From BJHQ01 sp964654285 (GTDB lineage Bacteria; Planctomycetota; UBA11346), in assembly GCA_964654285.1 (NCBI GenBank), contig CAZZJC010000001.1, positions 219,486-283,485 of the forward strand: a stretch of DNA of 64,000 nt, given 5' to 3'. Shown piece by piece: positions 24,311 through 32,900 of the stretch; within the stretch, counting starts at the first letter, position 1; every line of letters begins with the position of its first letter. The position numbers and the translations under genes were made by a program. The notes under the pieces were generated by a model, which worked only from the letters and a program-made list of their open reading frames with translations, did no database searches and was not told where the DNA came from.

Positions 24311-26035
24311 TCAGAGGCGGAAGCGGGCGATCGCGACCTTCAGTTCGGCGGCGAGCCGCGCCATCTCCTCGGCGGCGCGCAGGGTGTCGCCGGCGTTGCC
24401 CCGGGTCTGCTGCGCGGTCTGGGCGACCTGGGTGATCGAGCCGGCGATGTCGTTGCTGCCCTTCACCACCTCGCTGATGTTGCCGGCCAGCTCCTTGGTG
24501 GTCACCGACTGCTCCTCGACCGCCGAGGCGATCGACTGCTGGAGGTCGTTGATGGTGCGGATGATCGCCAGGATGCGCTGGATCGCCGCGGTCGCCTCCT
24601 GGGCGGTGGCGGTTATCGCGGCGGTCTTGGCGCCGATCTCGGCGGTGGCCTCGCCGGTCTTGCGCGCCAGGGCCTTGACCTCGTTGGCGACCACGGCGAA
24701 GCCGCGTCCGGCCTCGCCGGCGCGGGCGGCCTCGATGGTGGCGTTCAGCGCGAGCAGGTTGGTCTGCCCGGCGATCGCGCTGATCAGCTTGACGATGGAG
24801 CCGATCTCGGTGGTCGATGCATCCAGCCGGCCCATGGTCGCGCTGGTCGCATCCGCGAGGCCGACCGCCTCGCCGGCGACCTGGGCCGCCTGCTGCGCGT
24901 TCTGGGCGATCTCGGACACGCTGGCCCCGAGTTCCTCCACCCCGGCGGCGATCACGCTGACGTGCTGCGAGACCTGCTGCGATCCGGCCGAGGCCGTGCC
25001 TGCCTGGTCCGCCAGGCCGCTGGCGCTGGCGTCGAGCCCCGTGCTGATGCCGGTCAGCGCCTGGGCCGCCGTGGTCAGGCCCTGGGTGCCGTGTTCGATG
25101 GCGCCGACCGAGGCGCGCAGCGAATCGATGGTGCGGTCGAGCCCGTCCGCCATGGCGCCGATCTCATCGTTGCGTTTGAGCGCGACCTTGCGGGTGAGGT
25201 CGCCGGTGGCGAGGGCATCGACGACGGAACCGACCTGGTCGATGGGACGGGTGATCGAGCGCGCGAAGCCGGCCACCGCCAGCATGGTCATGAGCAGGCC
25301 GGCGCCGGAGATGGCGAGGAAGATGATCAGGGTCTCGCGGCCCGCGGTGCTGATGCCGTCGATCACCGTCTGCTGCAGGCTGGCGAAGGCTTCGGCGCTG
25401 GACTGGTCCAGGGCGGTCAACCGGTTCGATATCTCCTGTTCCTGCTGGGCCAGCGACTCCTGGCTGGCGACGACGATCACCCGGCCGACCACCTTCTTGC
25501 CGGCGACCACGTCCTGGCGCAGGACGACCACCTTCTTCAGCAGGGGCACGGCCTTGAGCAGCTCCGCCACGCCCATCGCCGGGCCGGCTCCAGCCACACC
25601 ATCGGCGCTGGCGAGCTGGCGGGCTTCCGGCGTGAGGTGGCTGCTCAGCGGACGGTCCTTGGCATCGGTGATGCAGACCCAGCGCACGTCGGGGTCGGCA
25701 TCGGCGGCGAGGCAGAACGCATCCAGCTCGGATTCGCTGTTGGTCAGGATCGGGGTGGCGGCGAGTCCGGCCATCAGGCGGGCGAGGGCGGTGAGCTTGA
25801 GTTCCAGGGCGGCCTTCGCCCGCTGCTTGATGTCGTTGCCGAGCGCCGCGTAGTCCTCGCGCTGGTGCGCGCTGAAGGTGGTCGCTGCCGTGGTCAATCC
25901 GGCCTTGGATGACGCCGTCGCCCGGGCCTGATTGCACACGGTCAGGGTGGCGAGGATCGCCAGGAGGACGCCCACCCCCAGGGTGAGCGTCCAGATCAGG
26001 CGGCGGCGCAGACTGGAACGGCGGGCCGTGGCCAT
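24311..26035 (-). CDS. Methyl-accepting chemotaxis protein
   Basis: A 574-residue transmembrane receptor. Transmembrane helix 1 lies at about residues 13-32, a periplasmic sensor of about 200 residues follows (with a HExE-free, alpha/beta pattern resembling single-Cache sensors), and transmembrane helix 2 is at about 232-255. A HAMP domain (SITRPIDQVGSVVDALATGDLTRKVALKRNDEIGAM) follows. The signalling hairpin tip IAGQTNLLALNATIEAARAGEAGRGFAVVANEVKALARKTGEAT is intact. No C-terminal CheR/CheB pentapeptide is visible (it ends VAIARFRL). Its start is only 24 bases after the stop of the PstS-like gene, so receptor and binding protein are probably co-transcribed and may act together. No che kinase genes are in the window. 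Confidence 0.93.
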   Translation of the reverse strand: MATARRSSLRRRLIWTLTLGVGVLLAILATLTVCNQARATASSKAGLTTAATTFSAHQREDYAALGNDIKQRAKAALELKLTALARLMAGLAATPILTNSESELDAFCLAADADPDVRWVCITDAKDRPLSSHLTPEARQLASADGVAGAGPAMGVAELLKAVPLLKKVVVLRQDVVAGKKVVGRVIVVASQESLAQQEQEISNRLTALDQSSAEAFASLQQTVIDGISTAGRETLIIFLAISGAGLLMTMLAVAGFARSITRPIDQVGSVVDALATGDLTRKVALKRNDEIGAMADGLDRTIDSLRASVGAIEHGTQGLTTAAQALTGISTGLDASASGLADQAGTASAGSQQVSQHVSVIAAGVEELGASVSEIAQNAQQAAQVAGEAVGLADATSATMGRLDASTTEIGSIVKLISAIAGQTNLLALNATIEAARAGEAGRGFAVVANEVKALARKTGEATAEIGAKTAAITATAQEATAAIQRILAIIRTINDLQQSIASAVEEQSVTTKELAGNISEVVKGSNDIAGSITQVAQTAQQTRGNAGDTLRAAEEMARLAAELKVAIARFRL

Positions 26036-26059
26036 GGCGGAAATCCCCGGCGGTTGGAT

Positions 26060-26947
26060 TCAGGGGGCGAGCGCGACGTTGCCGCCGGCGACGGCCAGCT
26101 TCTGGCCGTCCGGTCCCAGGAGCATGGCCACGAACTCGCCGAGCAGGCCCTGCGGCTCGCCTTTGGTCACCAGGAAGACCGTGCGGGCGAGGGGATAGGA
26201 CTTGTTGCGGATGTTGGCCTCGGTCACGGCGATCCCATCGAGACTGACGATCCTGACCGCCCCCTTCGCCTGCATGACCGAGGCATCCCCGAGCGGGACG
26301 TACGAGAAAGCCCCAGGATTGGCGATCACCTGCGCCAGGGCGTCCTTGTGCGTGCCGGTGACCGCCATCTTCGCGGTGCCGGGCTCCTTCGCCCCCTTGG
26401 CATGGAACTCCATGGTCTGGGCCTTGCCGGCGCCCTCGAGGCTGTGCTGCAGGCCGAATTTCGATTCGAAGAATTCGACGATGGCGTTGGCCTCGGTGCG
26501 GCTGATGCCGACCACCGCCTCATCCTTGCCGCCGATCTCCTTCCAGTTCGCGATCCTGCCGGTGCAGAGGTCCTGCACCTGGGCGGAGGTCAGGTTGGCG
26601 ACCGGGTTCTCGGCGTGCACCACCAGCACCACCGCATCGAAGCAGTACGGCTTCAGGATCAGATCGGGGTAGGTGGACTGCTCATCATCCTTGAGCGGCC
26701 GGACCGCCGCCCCCAGGGCGGCATCGCCGGTTCCGACCGCCTTGACGCTGGCTGCGGTACCGCAGGGATTCACGGAGAACTCGAAGCCGGGATGGCTGGC
26801 GGCGAACGCCTTGGCGGCGGCTTCGATCGGCTGCTTCACCGATTGCGAGATCCGCAGCGCCAGGCTGTCGGCGGCCGAGGCCGAGGCGAAGCCCAGGGCG
26901 AGGGCGGCGGCGGTGAGCAGAGCGGACGACGGGGTGATGACGCGCAT
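26060..26947 (-). CDS. PstS-like phosphate/anion-binding periplasmic protein
   Basis: A 295-residue substrate-binding protein. A signal peptide (MRVITPSSALLTAAALALGFASASAAD) precedes a PBP-like domain: CGTAASVKAVGTGDAALGAAVRPLKDDE, VLVVHAENPVANLTSAQVQDLCTGRIANWKEIGG and KSYPLARTVFLVTKGEPQGLLGEF match PstS-type proteins, including the IF-SG-KI-W and YPL landmarks. PstS homologues deliver phosphate to PstABC, but no permease or ATPase genes are present here. It is instead followed by a chemotaxis receptor on the same strand. Ligand could be phosphate or another oxyanion; partnering with the receptor is inferred from spacing. Confidence 0.85.
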   Translation of the reverse strand: MRVITPSSALLTAAALALGFASASAADSLALRISQSVKQPIEAAAKAFAASHPGFEFSVNPCGTAASVKAVGTGDAALGAAVRPLKDDEQSTYPDLILKPYCFDAVVLVVHAENPVANLTSAQVQDLCTGRIANWKEIGGKDEAVVGISRTEANAIVEFFESKFGLQHSLEGAGKAQTMEFHAKGAKEPGTAKMAVTGTHKDALAQVIANPGAFSYVPLGDASVMQAKGAVRIVSLDGIAVTEANIRNKSYPLARTVFLVTKGEPQGLLGEFVAMLLGPDGQKLAVAGGNVALAP

Positions 26948-27031
26948 GGCGGTTTCCTGGGTTCGGGCGGACCCGGAAGTCTACCCCCGGAATACCGCCC
27001 GTGCCAAGAGCGCCATCGGCCTTTGCGGCAG

Positions 27032-27104
27032 CGACCCCGCTTGGACTTGAACCAAGGACCTGCGGTTTAGGAAACCGCCGCTCTATCCGCTGAGCTACGG
27101 GGCC
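27032..27104 (-). tRNA. tRNA-Arg (anticodon CCU)
   Basis: A 73-base cloverleaf on the minus strand: acceptor GGCCCCG pairs with CGGGGTC (one G-T wobble), discriminator G, anticodon stem GCGGT/ACCGC around TTCCTAA giving anticodon CCT, T-arm TTGGTTCAAGTCCAA. CCA is not encoded. Confidence 0.95.
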
Positions 27105-27194
27105 ACGAAGGAATCATCAGCGAACCGTGGCAGGGCGGACGGTAGAAGATCGACCGGGGGCTGCAACCGAGCCGCCGGCCCGGTCCGGACCGGC

Positions 27195-28238
27195 TCAGGC
27201 GAGGGTGCGTTTGCTCGCCTCCCCGGCGACCTCGCGCACCAGGCGCGGCAGCAGGTAGCCGGGCAGCAGCGCGGCGAGCTCGCGGTGGAGCGCGCGGGCG
27301 CGGCTGTCATCGACCAGGAAATGCGCGGCGCCGGCGACGCGGTCGAGGACATGCAGGTAGTAGGGCAGCACGCCGGCATCGAACAGCCTGAGCGATAGCG
27401 CGGCGAGGGTCTGGGCGTGGTCGTTCACTCCGGCGAGGAGCACCGACTGGTTGAGCACCAGCACGCCGGCGTCGCGCAGGCGGCGGCAGGCGGTGGCGAC
27501 CTCGGTGGAGATCTCGGCCGGATGGTTGGCGTGGATGACCACCACCGGTGTCGGGCCGGGTTGACAGAGCCAGGCCAGCAGTGCCGGGTCGATGCGTTCG
27601 GGCAGGACGACGGGCAGGCGGGTGTGCAGGCGCAGGCGGCGGATCCGAGGCAGGGCGCGGAGGTCGGCGGCGAGCGCCGCGAGCTGCGCGTCGGGCAGGG
27701 TGAGCGGATCGCCGCCGCTGAGGATGACCTCGTCGATCAGCGGATCGGCGGCGATGGCGGCCAGGGCCGGTGTCCACCAGGCGGGGCCGGTGGGCAGGGA
27801 TCGGTAGTCGAAGTGGCGGCGGAAGCAGTAGCGGCAGTGCACGGCGCAGGCGGCGGTGGTGACCAGCAGCACGCGGTTGCGGTACTTGTGCAGGAGCCCC
27901 GGCACCGCGCCGCTTCCCGCCCGGCCGCAGGCGTCCGCAGCGTGTTCGGCGAGGGGGTCGGCGGTGAAGCCGGCGACGGCTGCGGTCTCGGCCGCGATCG
28001 GCAGCACCTGCCTGAGCAGCGGATCGTCGGGGTTGCCCCGTTCCATCCGGGCCACGAAGCCGCGCGGCACCAGGAGCGGGAATCCCCTGGTCGCGGCCGC
28101 CGGGGGCAGCAGGTCGGCGGGCAGGTCGAGCAGGCGCAGGAGTTCCGCCGGATCGCGGACCGCCTGCGCCAGGAGGTGCTGCCAGCGCGCCGGGCTGGCA
28201 TCGGGCGGGGGCTCCGCTAGCGTCCTCGACCCGTCCAT
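27195..28238 (-). CDS. epmB: EF-P (R)-beta-lysine synthesis: lysine 2,3-aminomutase EpmB
   Basis: A 347-residue radical SAM enzyme converting (S)-alpha-lysine to (R)-beta-lysine for EF-P modification. The [4Fe-4S]/SAM motif is C131-AVH-C135-RY-C138 followed by FRRHFDY; VILSGGDPLTLPDAQLAALAADLRALPRIRRLRLHTRLPVVLPERI and LLAGVNDHAQTLAALSLRLFDAGVLPYYLHVLDRVAGAAHFLV are the KamA/EpmB core. It is shorter than catabolic lysine 2,3-aminomutases and lacks their C-terminal extension, as EpmB does. It diverges from efp and epmA, with 47 bases between start codons, placing the whole pathway together. The start at 28238 is preferred over 28274 because the latter enters the efp leader. Confidence 0.92.
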   Translation of the reverse strand: MDGSRTLAEPPPDASPARWQHLLAQAVRDPAELLRLLDLPADLLPPAAATRGFPLLVPRGFVARMERGNPDDPLLRQVLPIAAETAAVAGFTADPLAEHAADACGRAGSGAVPGLLHKYRNRVLLVTTAACAVHCRYCFRRHFDYRSLPTGPAWWTPALAAIAADPLIDEVILSGGDPLTLPDAQLAALAADLRALPRIRRLRLHTRLPVVLPERIDPALLAWLCQPGPTPVVVIHANHPAEISTEVATACRRLRDAGVLVLNQSVLLAGVNDHAQTLAALSLRLFDAGVLPYYLHVLDRVAGAAHFLVDDSRARALHRELAALLPGYLLPRLVREVAGEASKRTLA

Positions 28239-28285
28239 GGCCGGCACCTTCCGTTGCCGGCCGCAACCGCACAAGAGGGTCCGTC

Positions 28286-28855
28286 ATGGGCACATTGAAC
28301 ATCGGCGACGTCGGCAAGGGCACCAAGCTCCTCTTCGACAACGCCCCCTGGCAGGTCCAGGAAGTCAACTTCGTCAAGCCCGGCAAGGGCAACGCGTTCT
28401 ACAAGCTGCGCGTGATGAACCTGATCACCCGCAACGTGCTGGAAAAGACCCTGCGCGGCGGCGAGAAGTGCGAGGGCGCCGATGTCAGCGACATCGAGAT
28501 GCAGTACCTCTACAGCGACGCCAACGGCTTCGTCTTCATGGACAAGACCAGCTTCGAGCAGGTCACCGTGCAGGCCAAGGTGGTGGCCGAGGACAAGGAT
28601 TTCCTGCTCGAGAACATGGATTGCATGGTCACCCTCTGGAACGGCGAGCCGATCTCGCTGCGCCTGCCCAACACCGTGATCATGGAAGTGATCTACACCG
28701 AACCGGCGGTGAAGGGCGACACCCAGAGCCGGGTCATGAAGCCGGCCAAGCTCCAGACCGGGGCCGAGATCAAGGTGCCGATCTTCGTCGCCCAGGGCGA
28801 CCGCATCTCGATCAACACCCAGACCCGCGAGTACACCGGCCGCGTCGATAAGTGA
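28286..28855 (+). CDS. efp: Elongation factor P
   Basis: A 189-residue translation factor that relieves ribosome stalling at polyproline stretches. The modification loop VKPGKGNAF places lysine at residue 34, exactly the position beta-lysylated in the E. coli protein (KPGKGQAF). All three beta-barrel domains are present, ending DRISINTQTREYTGRV. The adjacent epmA and epmB genes supply the modification. An AGAGGG Shine-Dalgarno precedes the ATG. The stop codon overlaps the epmA start by 4 bases. Confidence 0.97.
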   Translation: MGTLNIGDVGKGTKLLFDNAPWQVQEVNFVKPGKGNAFYKLRVMNLITRNVLEKTLRGGEKCEGADVSDIEMQYLYSDANGFVFMDKTSFEQVTVQAKVVAEDKDFLLENMDCMVTLWNGEPISLRLPNTVIMEVIYTEPAVKGDTQSRVMKPAKLQTGAEIKVPIFVAQGDRISINTQTREYTGRVDK

Positions 28856-29805
28856 GCGATTCCTGGCGGCCATCCGCCACCCTGGCGGTGTTGCGCCGCC
28901 GGGCGGAGCTGGTCGAACGCACGCGTGGATTCTTCCGTGCGCGTGCTGTGCTCGAGGTCGACACGCCGGTGCTGCAGGGCGGCGCGAACCTCGATCATGG
29001 CGTCGTGGCGATGCGGTTGGATACCGACTCCGGTCCACGCTGGCTGCCGACCTCGCCCGAGCATCCGCTCAAGCGGCTGGTCTGCGCTGGTGCCGGGGCG
29101 GTGTGGACGCTGGCTCCGGCCTTCCGGGTCGGCGAACAGGGTCGTCGGCATGCGCCCGAGTTCCGCATGCTCGAATGGTACCGGCCGGGTTGGGACGATC
29201 GCCAGCTGGCGGCCGAGGTGGTGGCGCTGCTTGCGGATCTGACCGGCTTCGGTGCGGCGAGCGAGACCATCGCCTGGCGCCAGGCCTTCATCGTCCACGC
29301 CGGCATCGACCCGTGCCAAGCGACAACTGAGGAGCTGATCGCCTGCCTGGGCGCCGATGCCGCCGTGGCGCAGGTGGCTGGCGGCTTCGATCGCGGCGTG
29401 GCTCTCGACCTGATCCTGACCCGCGAGGTCGAACCGCAGCTCGGCCGGGGGCGATGGACCATCCTCACCGACTATCCGGCCGAGGCCTGCGCCCAGGCCC
29501 GCCTGCGCCAGGATGCCGAGGGTCATCCGGTAGCGGCGCGCTTCGAGCTCTACCGCGACGGGATCGAGCTGGCGAACGGCTACTGGGAACTGAGCGACGC
29601 GACCGAACTGGAGCGGCGGCTGCAGGCCGAGCGCGCCCGACGGCCGGAACCCCGGCCCGAGCTCGACCGCCGCTTCCTCGACGCCATCGCGGCCGGGCTT
29701 CCCGACTGCGCCGGGGTGGCGGTGGGCTTCGACCGCGTGGTTATGCTTGCGCTCGGCCTTGAGGAAATCCCGCTGACCCAGGCGTTCCCGTGGCACCAGG
29801 CCTGA
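28852..29805 (+). CDS. epmA: EF-P lysine-34 beta-lysyltransferase EpmA
   Basis: A 317-residue class II LysRS-like enzyme (GenX/PoxA/YjeA) without the anticodon-binding domain. RAELVERTRGFFRARAVLEVDTPVLQ, RWLPTSPEHPLKRLVCAGAGAVWTLAPAFRVGEQGRRHAPEFRMLEWYRPG (motif 2), ELANGYWELSDATELERRL and GVAVGFDRVVMLALGLEEIPLTQAFPW (motif 3) are characteristic. The start is GTG, overlapping the efp TGA by four bases, so it is translationally coupled to its own substrate. Length matches E. coli EpmA (325). Confidence 0.95.
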   Translation: MSDSWRPSATLAVLRRRAELVERTRGFFRARAVLEVDTPVLQGGANLDHGVVAMRLDTDSGPRWLPTSPEHPLKRLVCAGAGAVWTLAPAFRVGEQGRRHAPEFRMLEWYRPGWDDRQLAAEVVALLADLTGFGAASETIAWRQAFIVHAGIDPCQATTEELIACLGADAAVAQVAGGFDRGVALDLILTREVEPQLGRGRWTILTDYPAEACAQARLRQDAEGHPVAARFELYRDGIELANGYWELSDATELERRLQAERARRPEPRPELDRRFLDAIAAGLPDCAGVAVGFDRVVMLALGLEEIPLTQAFPWHQA

Positions 29806-29827
29806 TGCCGCCCCAGGTGGGGGCATC
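29804..29827 (+). terminator. Hairpin overlapping epmA stop codon
   Basis: GATGCC-(G)-CCC and GGGGGCATC pair over nine positions with one bulge and a five-base loop; the left arm includes the last bases of the TGA. No T-tract follows, so termination strength is uncertain. Confidence 0.35.
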
Positions 29828-29906
29828 GCGGTTGCACCATGGCAACGGCCTGGCATCAACGACTGCACGGATTGGCCGTAACCCTTCTTCCTGACGAGGA
29901 GTCTTC

Positions 29907-32900
29907 ATGCCTGCCCGCATCCTGTCCGGTTTCGCCGTCCTGCTCTGCTGCCAGACGCTCTGCGCCGGGGAGGCGGATCCCCTGGTCACGGCCCGGGAGA
30001 ACCTCGCCGGCATCATCGCCGCCCGCGACCGGGTGGTGGCGCAGATCAACCAGAAGGCGGCCGAGGACGCCAAGGCGCTGCCGCCGATCGATGTCGAGCT
30101 GGAGGCGCAGCACCTCAGCCGGCACCGGGCGATGGTCGTCACCCTCTATCGGCGTGGCACGACGTGGTACGGCGGACCTGCCCGCGGCGTGTTCAATTCC
30201 GCGATCCACCACGCCGATGCGAGCGGTCTGGTCCAGACCGGCGACCAGATCCGGGGAACCCTGAAGATCACCCTCAATCCCGACCAGTGGATACCGGCCG
30301 ATCATCTGCCGCGCTTCACCAGCCTGGACATCGAGGCGCGCATCGCCGATGGGAAGATCAGCGGGACCTATGTCGTCACCGGCGAACTCGGACCCGACAA
30401 GGATGCGATCACCGGCGTGGTGTCCCCCGTGATGGGGCAGATCGCCATCGCCGGTCCGACCGGCAAGGAGGATCTGGGCAGCGGCGATGCGGGACTGATC
30501 AAGGCGCATGAGCTGGCGACCCAGGCCTACCGTCAATTGCGTGCGGCCGGCCTGGTTCTCGCAGCCTATCCGAAAAGCTTCGAGGCCGCCCTGGCGGCGA
30601 ACCGGGTGCCGCCGGCGCGCTACGACCTGGCCAGGCCGGAGCACGCGCACCCGAGCAAGGTTGAGGCCTTGGCCAAGGAGCACGCCGCCAACGCGCCGCG
30701 CTTCCCGGCCGAGATCAGCGCCCATCTCGCCCGCCTGCACCGGATCGGGGCTGCTTTCGATCCGGCCAAGGCCGCGGCCAAGAACCATGCGATCGGCTTC
30801 TGCGGATCCGGAGATCCGCAATTCGGGCCGTACTTCGGTTTCAGCCCCCTCGCCAAGGACGCTGCCGGCAACTGGACGCTCCCCGCTGAGACCGGCAGCG
30901 CAGGGCCTCAGCGCTGGCAGATCGTCAATGAGTGGTCGGTCACCGGCCCCTTCCCGGCTCCGCTGCGCAGCGACGACCTGGTGCCCGGCCTGCCCGAATG
31001 GGTCCCCCTGGATTTCGCCCGCTATGAGACGAACAGCAAGGATTTCCCCGAGCATCTCTACCTCCATCCCGACTGGATCGAGGGCATCAACGATTACCTG
31101 GACCACAAGCCGTTCCCGATCAAGACGTACGTCGTGCCGCCGACCGCGGTGGTGCGGACCGTTCCGGCGCAGGTCGGCAGCGGTCGTTGGCAGGATCTCC
31201 TCATTCCCGACCGCTGGGCCGCCTACAACACCCGTGTCCCCATCTACGGGGTGAAACGCTCGTTCTGGTTCGCCCATGCCCTGCTCAATTCCCCCAGGGA
31301 GATGGACGTCTGGGCCGAGGCGAAGCCGCGCGATGCCGGGCAATTATGGGTCAACGACCGCCTGGCCTGGGTCAGCGAGCTGGACCTCGACGGCGTGACC
31401 CTTCCCAAGGTGTCGGTCTTCAGGATCCACCTGAAAGCCGGTGTGAACGAGCTGGTATTCCGTTGCCGCGATGACGGCATCAACGGCTCCGGCACGGGAT
31501 TCAGGCTGTCGTTCTGCACCCGGGGTGTGCCGGCCGATGCCGCCACGGTGGCGGCGCGTGCGGCGGCCGCATCGGATGGCGGCGGGGTGACTTACAACTT
31601 CCGCGGCAACGGTACGGGGTCGTTCCCCGCGCCGTCGCAGGGTCGGCCTCCGCTGGCCTGGGACGTGGACAAGGGTGTCAACGTGCGCTGGCGCACCGAA
31701 CTGCCCGCCTTCACGCACGGCTATCCGGTGGTCTTCGGCGACCGCATCTACGTCAACAGCGAACCGCATGTGCTGTACTGCCTCGACAAGCTGACCGGCG
31801 CGGTGATCTGGAAGCGCGCCAGCAGCCTCGCCGACCTCTGGCCGGAGAACGAGCGCGGCCCGGCGGAGGCCGCCTTCGACCAGCTGGCGAACATCTATGG
31901 CACCAAGGAAGCCGACCCGGAGGTCGAGAAATGGCGGTCCGAGCGCAAGACGATCGAGGAGAGACTTCGTGATGAATGCGACAAGCTCAAGGAGGACCAG
32001 AAGAAGAAACTGCAGGACGAGGCGGATGCCTTGAGCGCGAAGATCGATGAGCGCACCGGTGCGAAACTGCCCGGCTGGAGCATCCTGCGCAAACGCCAGG
32101 TCGGCGGCAAGACCAGCAACGACTACACCGGCTACGCCATGGCGACTCCGGCGATCGATGCCAAGAACATCGTCGTGCGCTACGCCACCGGCGCGGTGGC
32201 GTGCTATGACCACGATGGCAACCGCAAATGGCTGGTCGATACGCTGCTCAACAACGCCCTTGCCTGCGCCCACTCGCCGGTGGTCATCGGCGACCGCGTG
32301 GTGGTCGGCGGCAACATCGAGAAGCGGTTGAAGCTGAAGCCGACGCCGTTGCTCATCGAGACCTCGAAACAGCCGCTCAATCCCGAAGAAAGCTACCACT
32401 GCGTCGTCGCTCTCGATCTCGCCACCGGCAAGGAAGTCTGGGAAGGCACGGCCAAGGCCAGCATCGGATATAGCGGCGCGCCCGGCAGCCTGCGCGCCCT
32501 GCGCCTGAAAGGTCCGGACGGGCCGTTCGATGTCGTCCTGAGCTGGCATTCCGCCTGGCGCGCCAGCGACGGCCTGCTGCTCAACAGCGGGACCGGTACT
32601 CCGCCCGGCTACCAGGCCTGGACCAGCGGCAACCGGGTGTGGACGGGCGGCATCGTCGCCGAGTTCTGGGGCGAGAGTCCGGACCAGCTCGGTCTGCGCT
32701 TCCTGCGCAAGGGTGGCGGTGGTGGCGTGCTCGCCCACGACGGCTTTCTGTACGGTTCCGCCAAGACCCACCTGGTCGGCGGTAAGACCAGTCCACCCTG
32801 GGTCGGCGCGATGAAATATGATCCAGTCGATGGCAGCAAGCTCTGGGAGCAGATGCCGATCATCGAAACCGGGGCCATGGATTACGTGCCGCCGTCGCTC

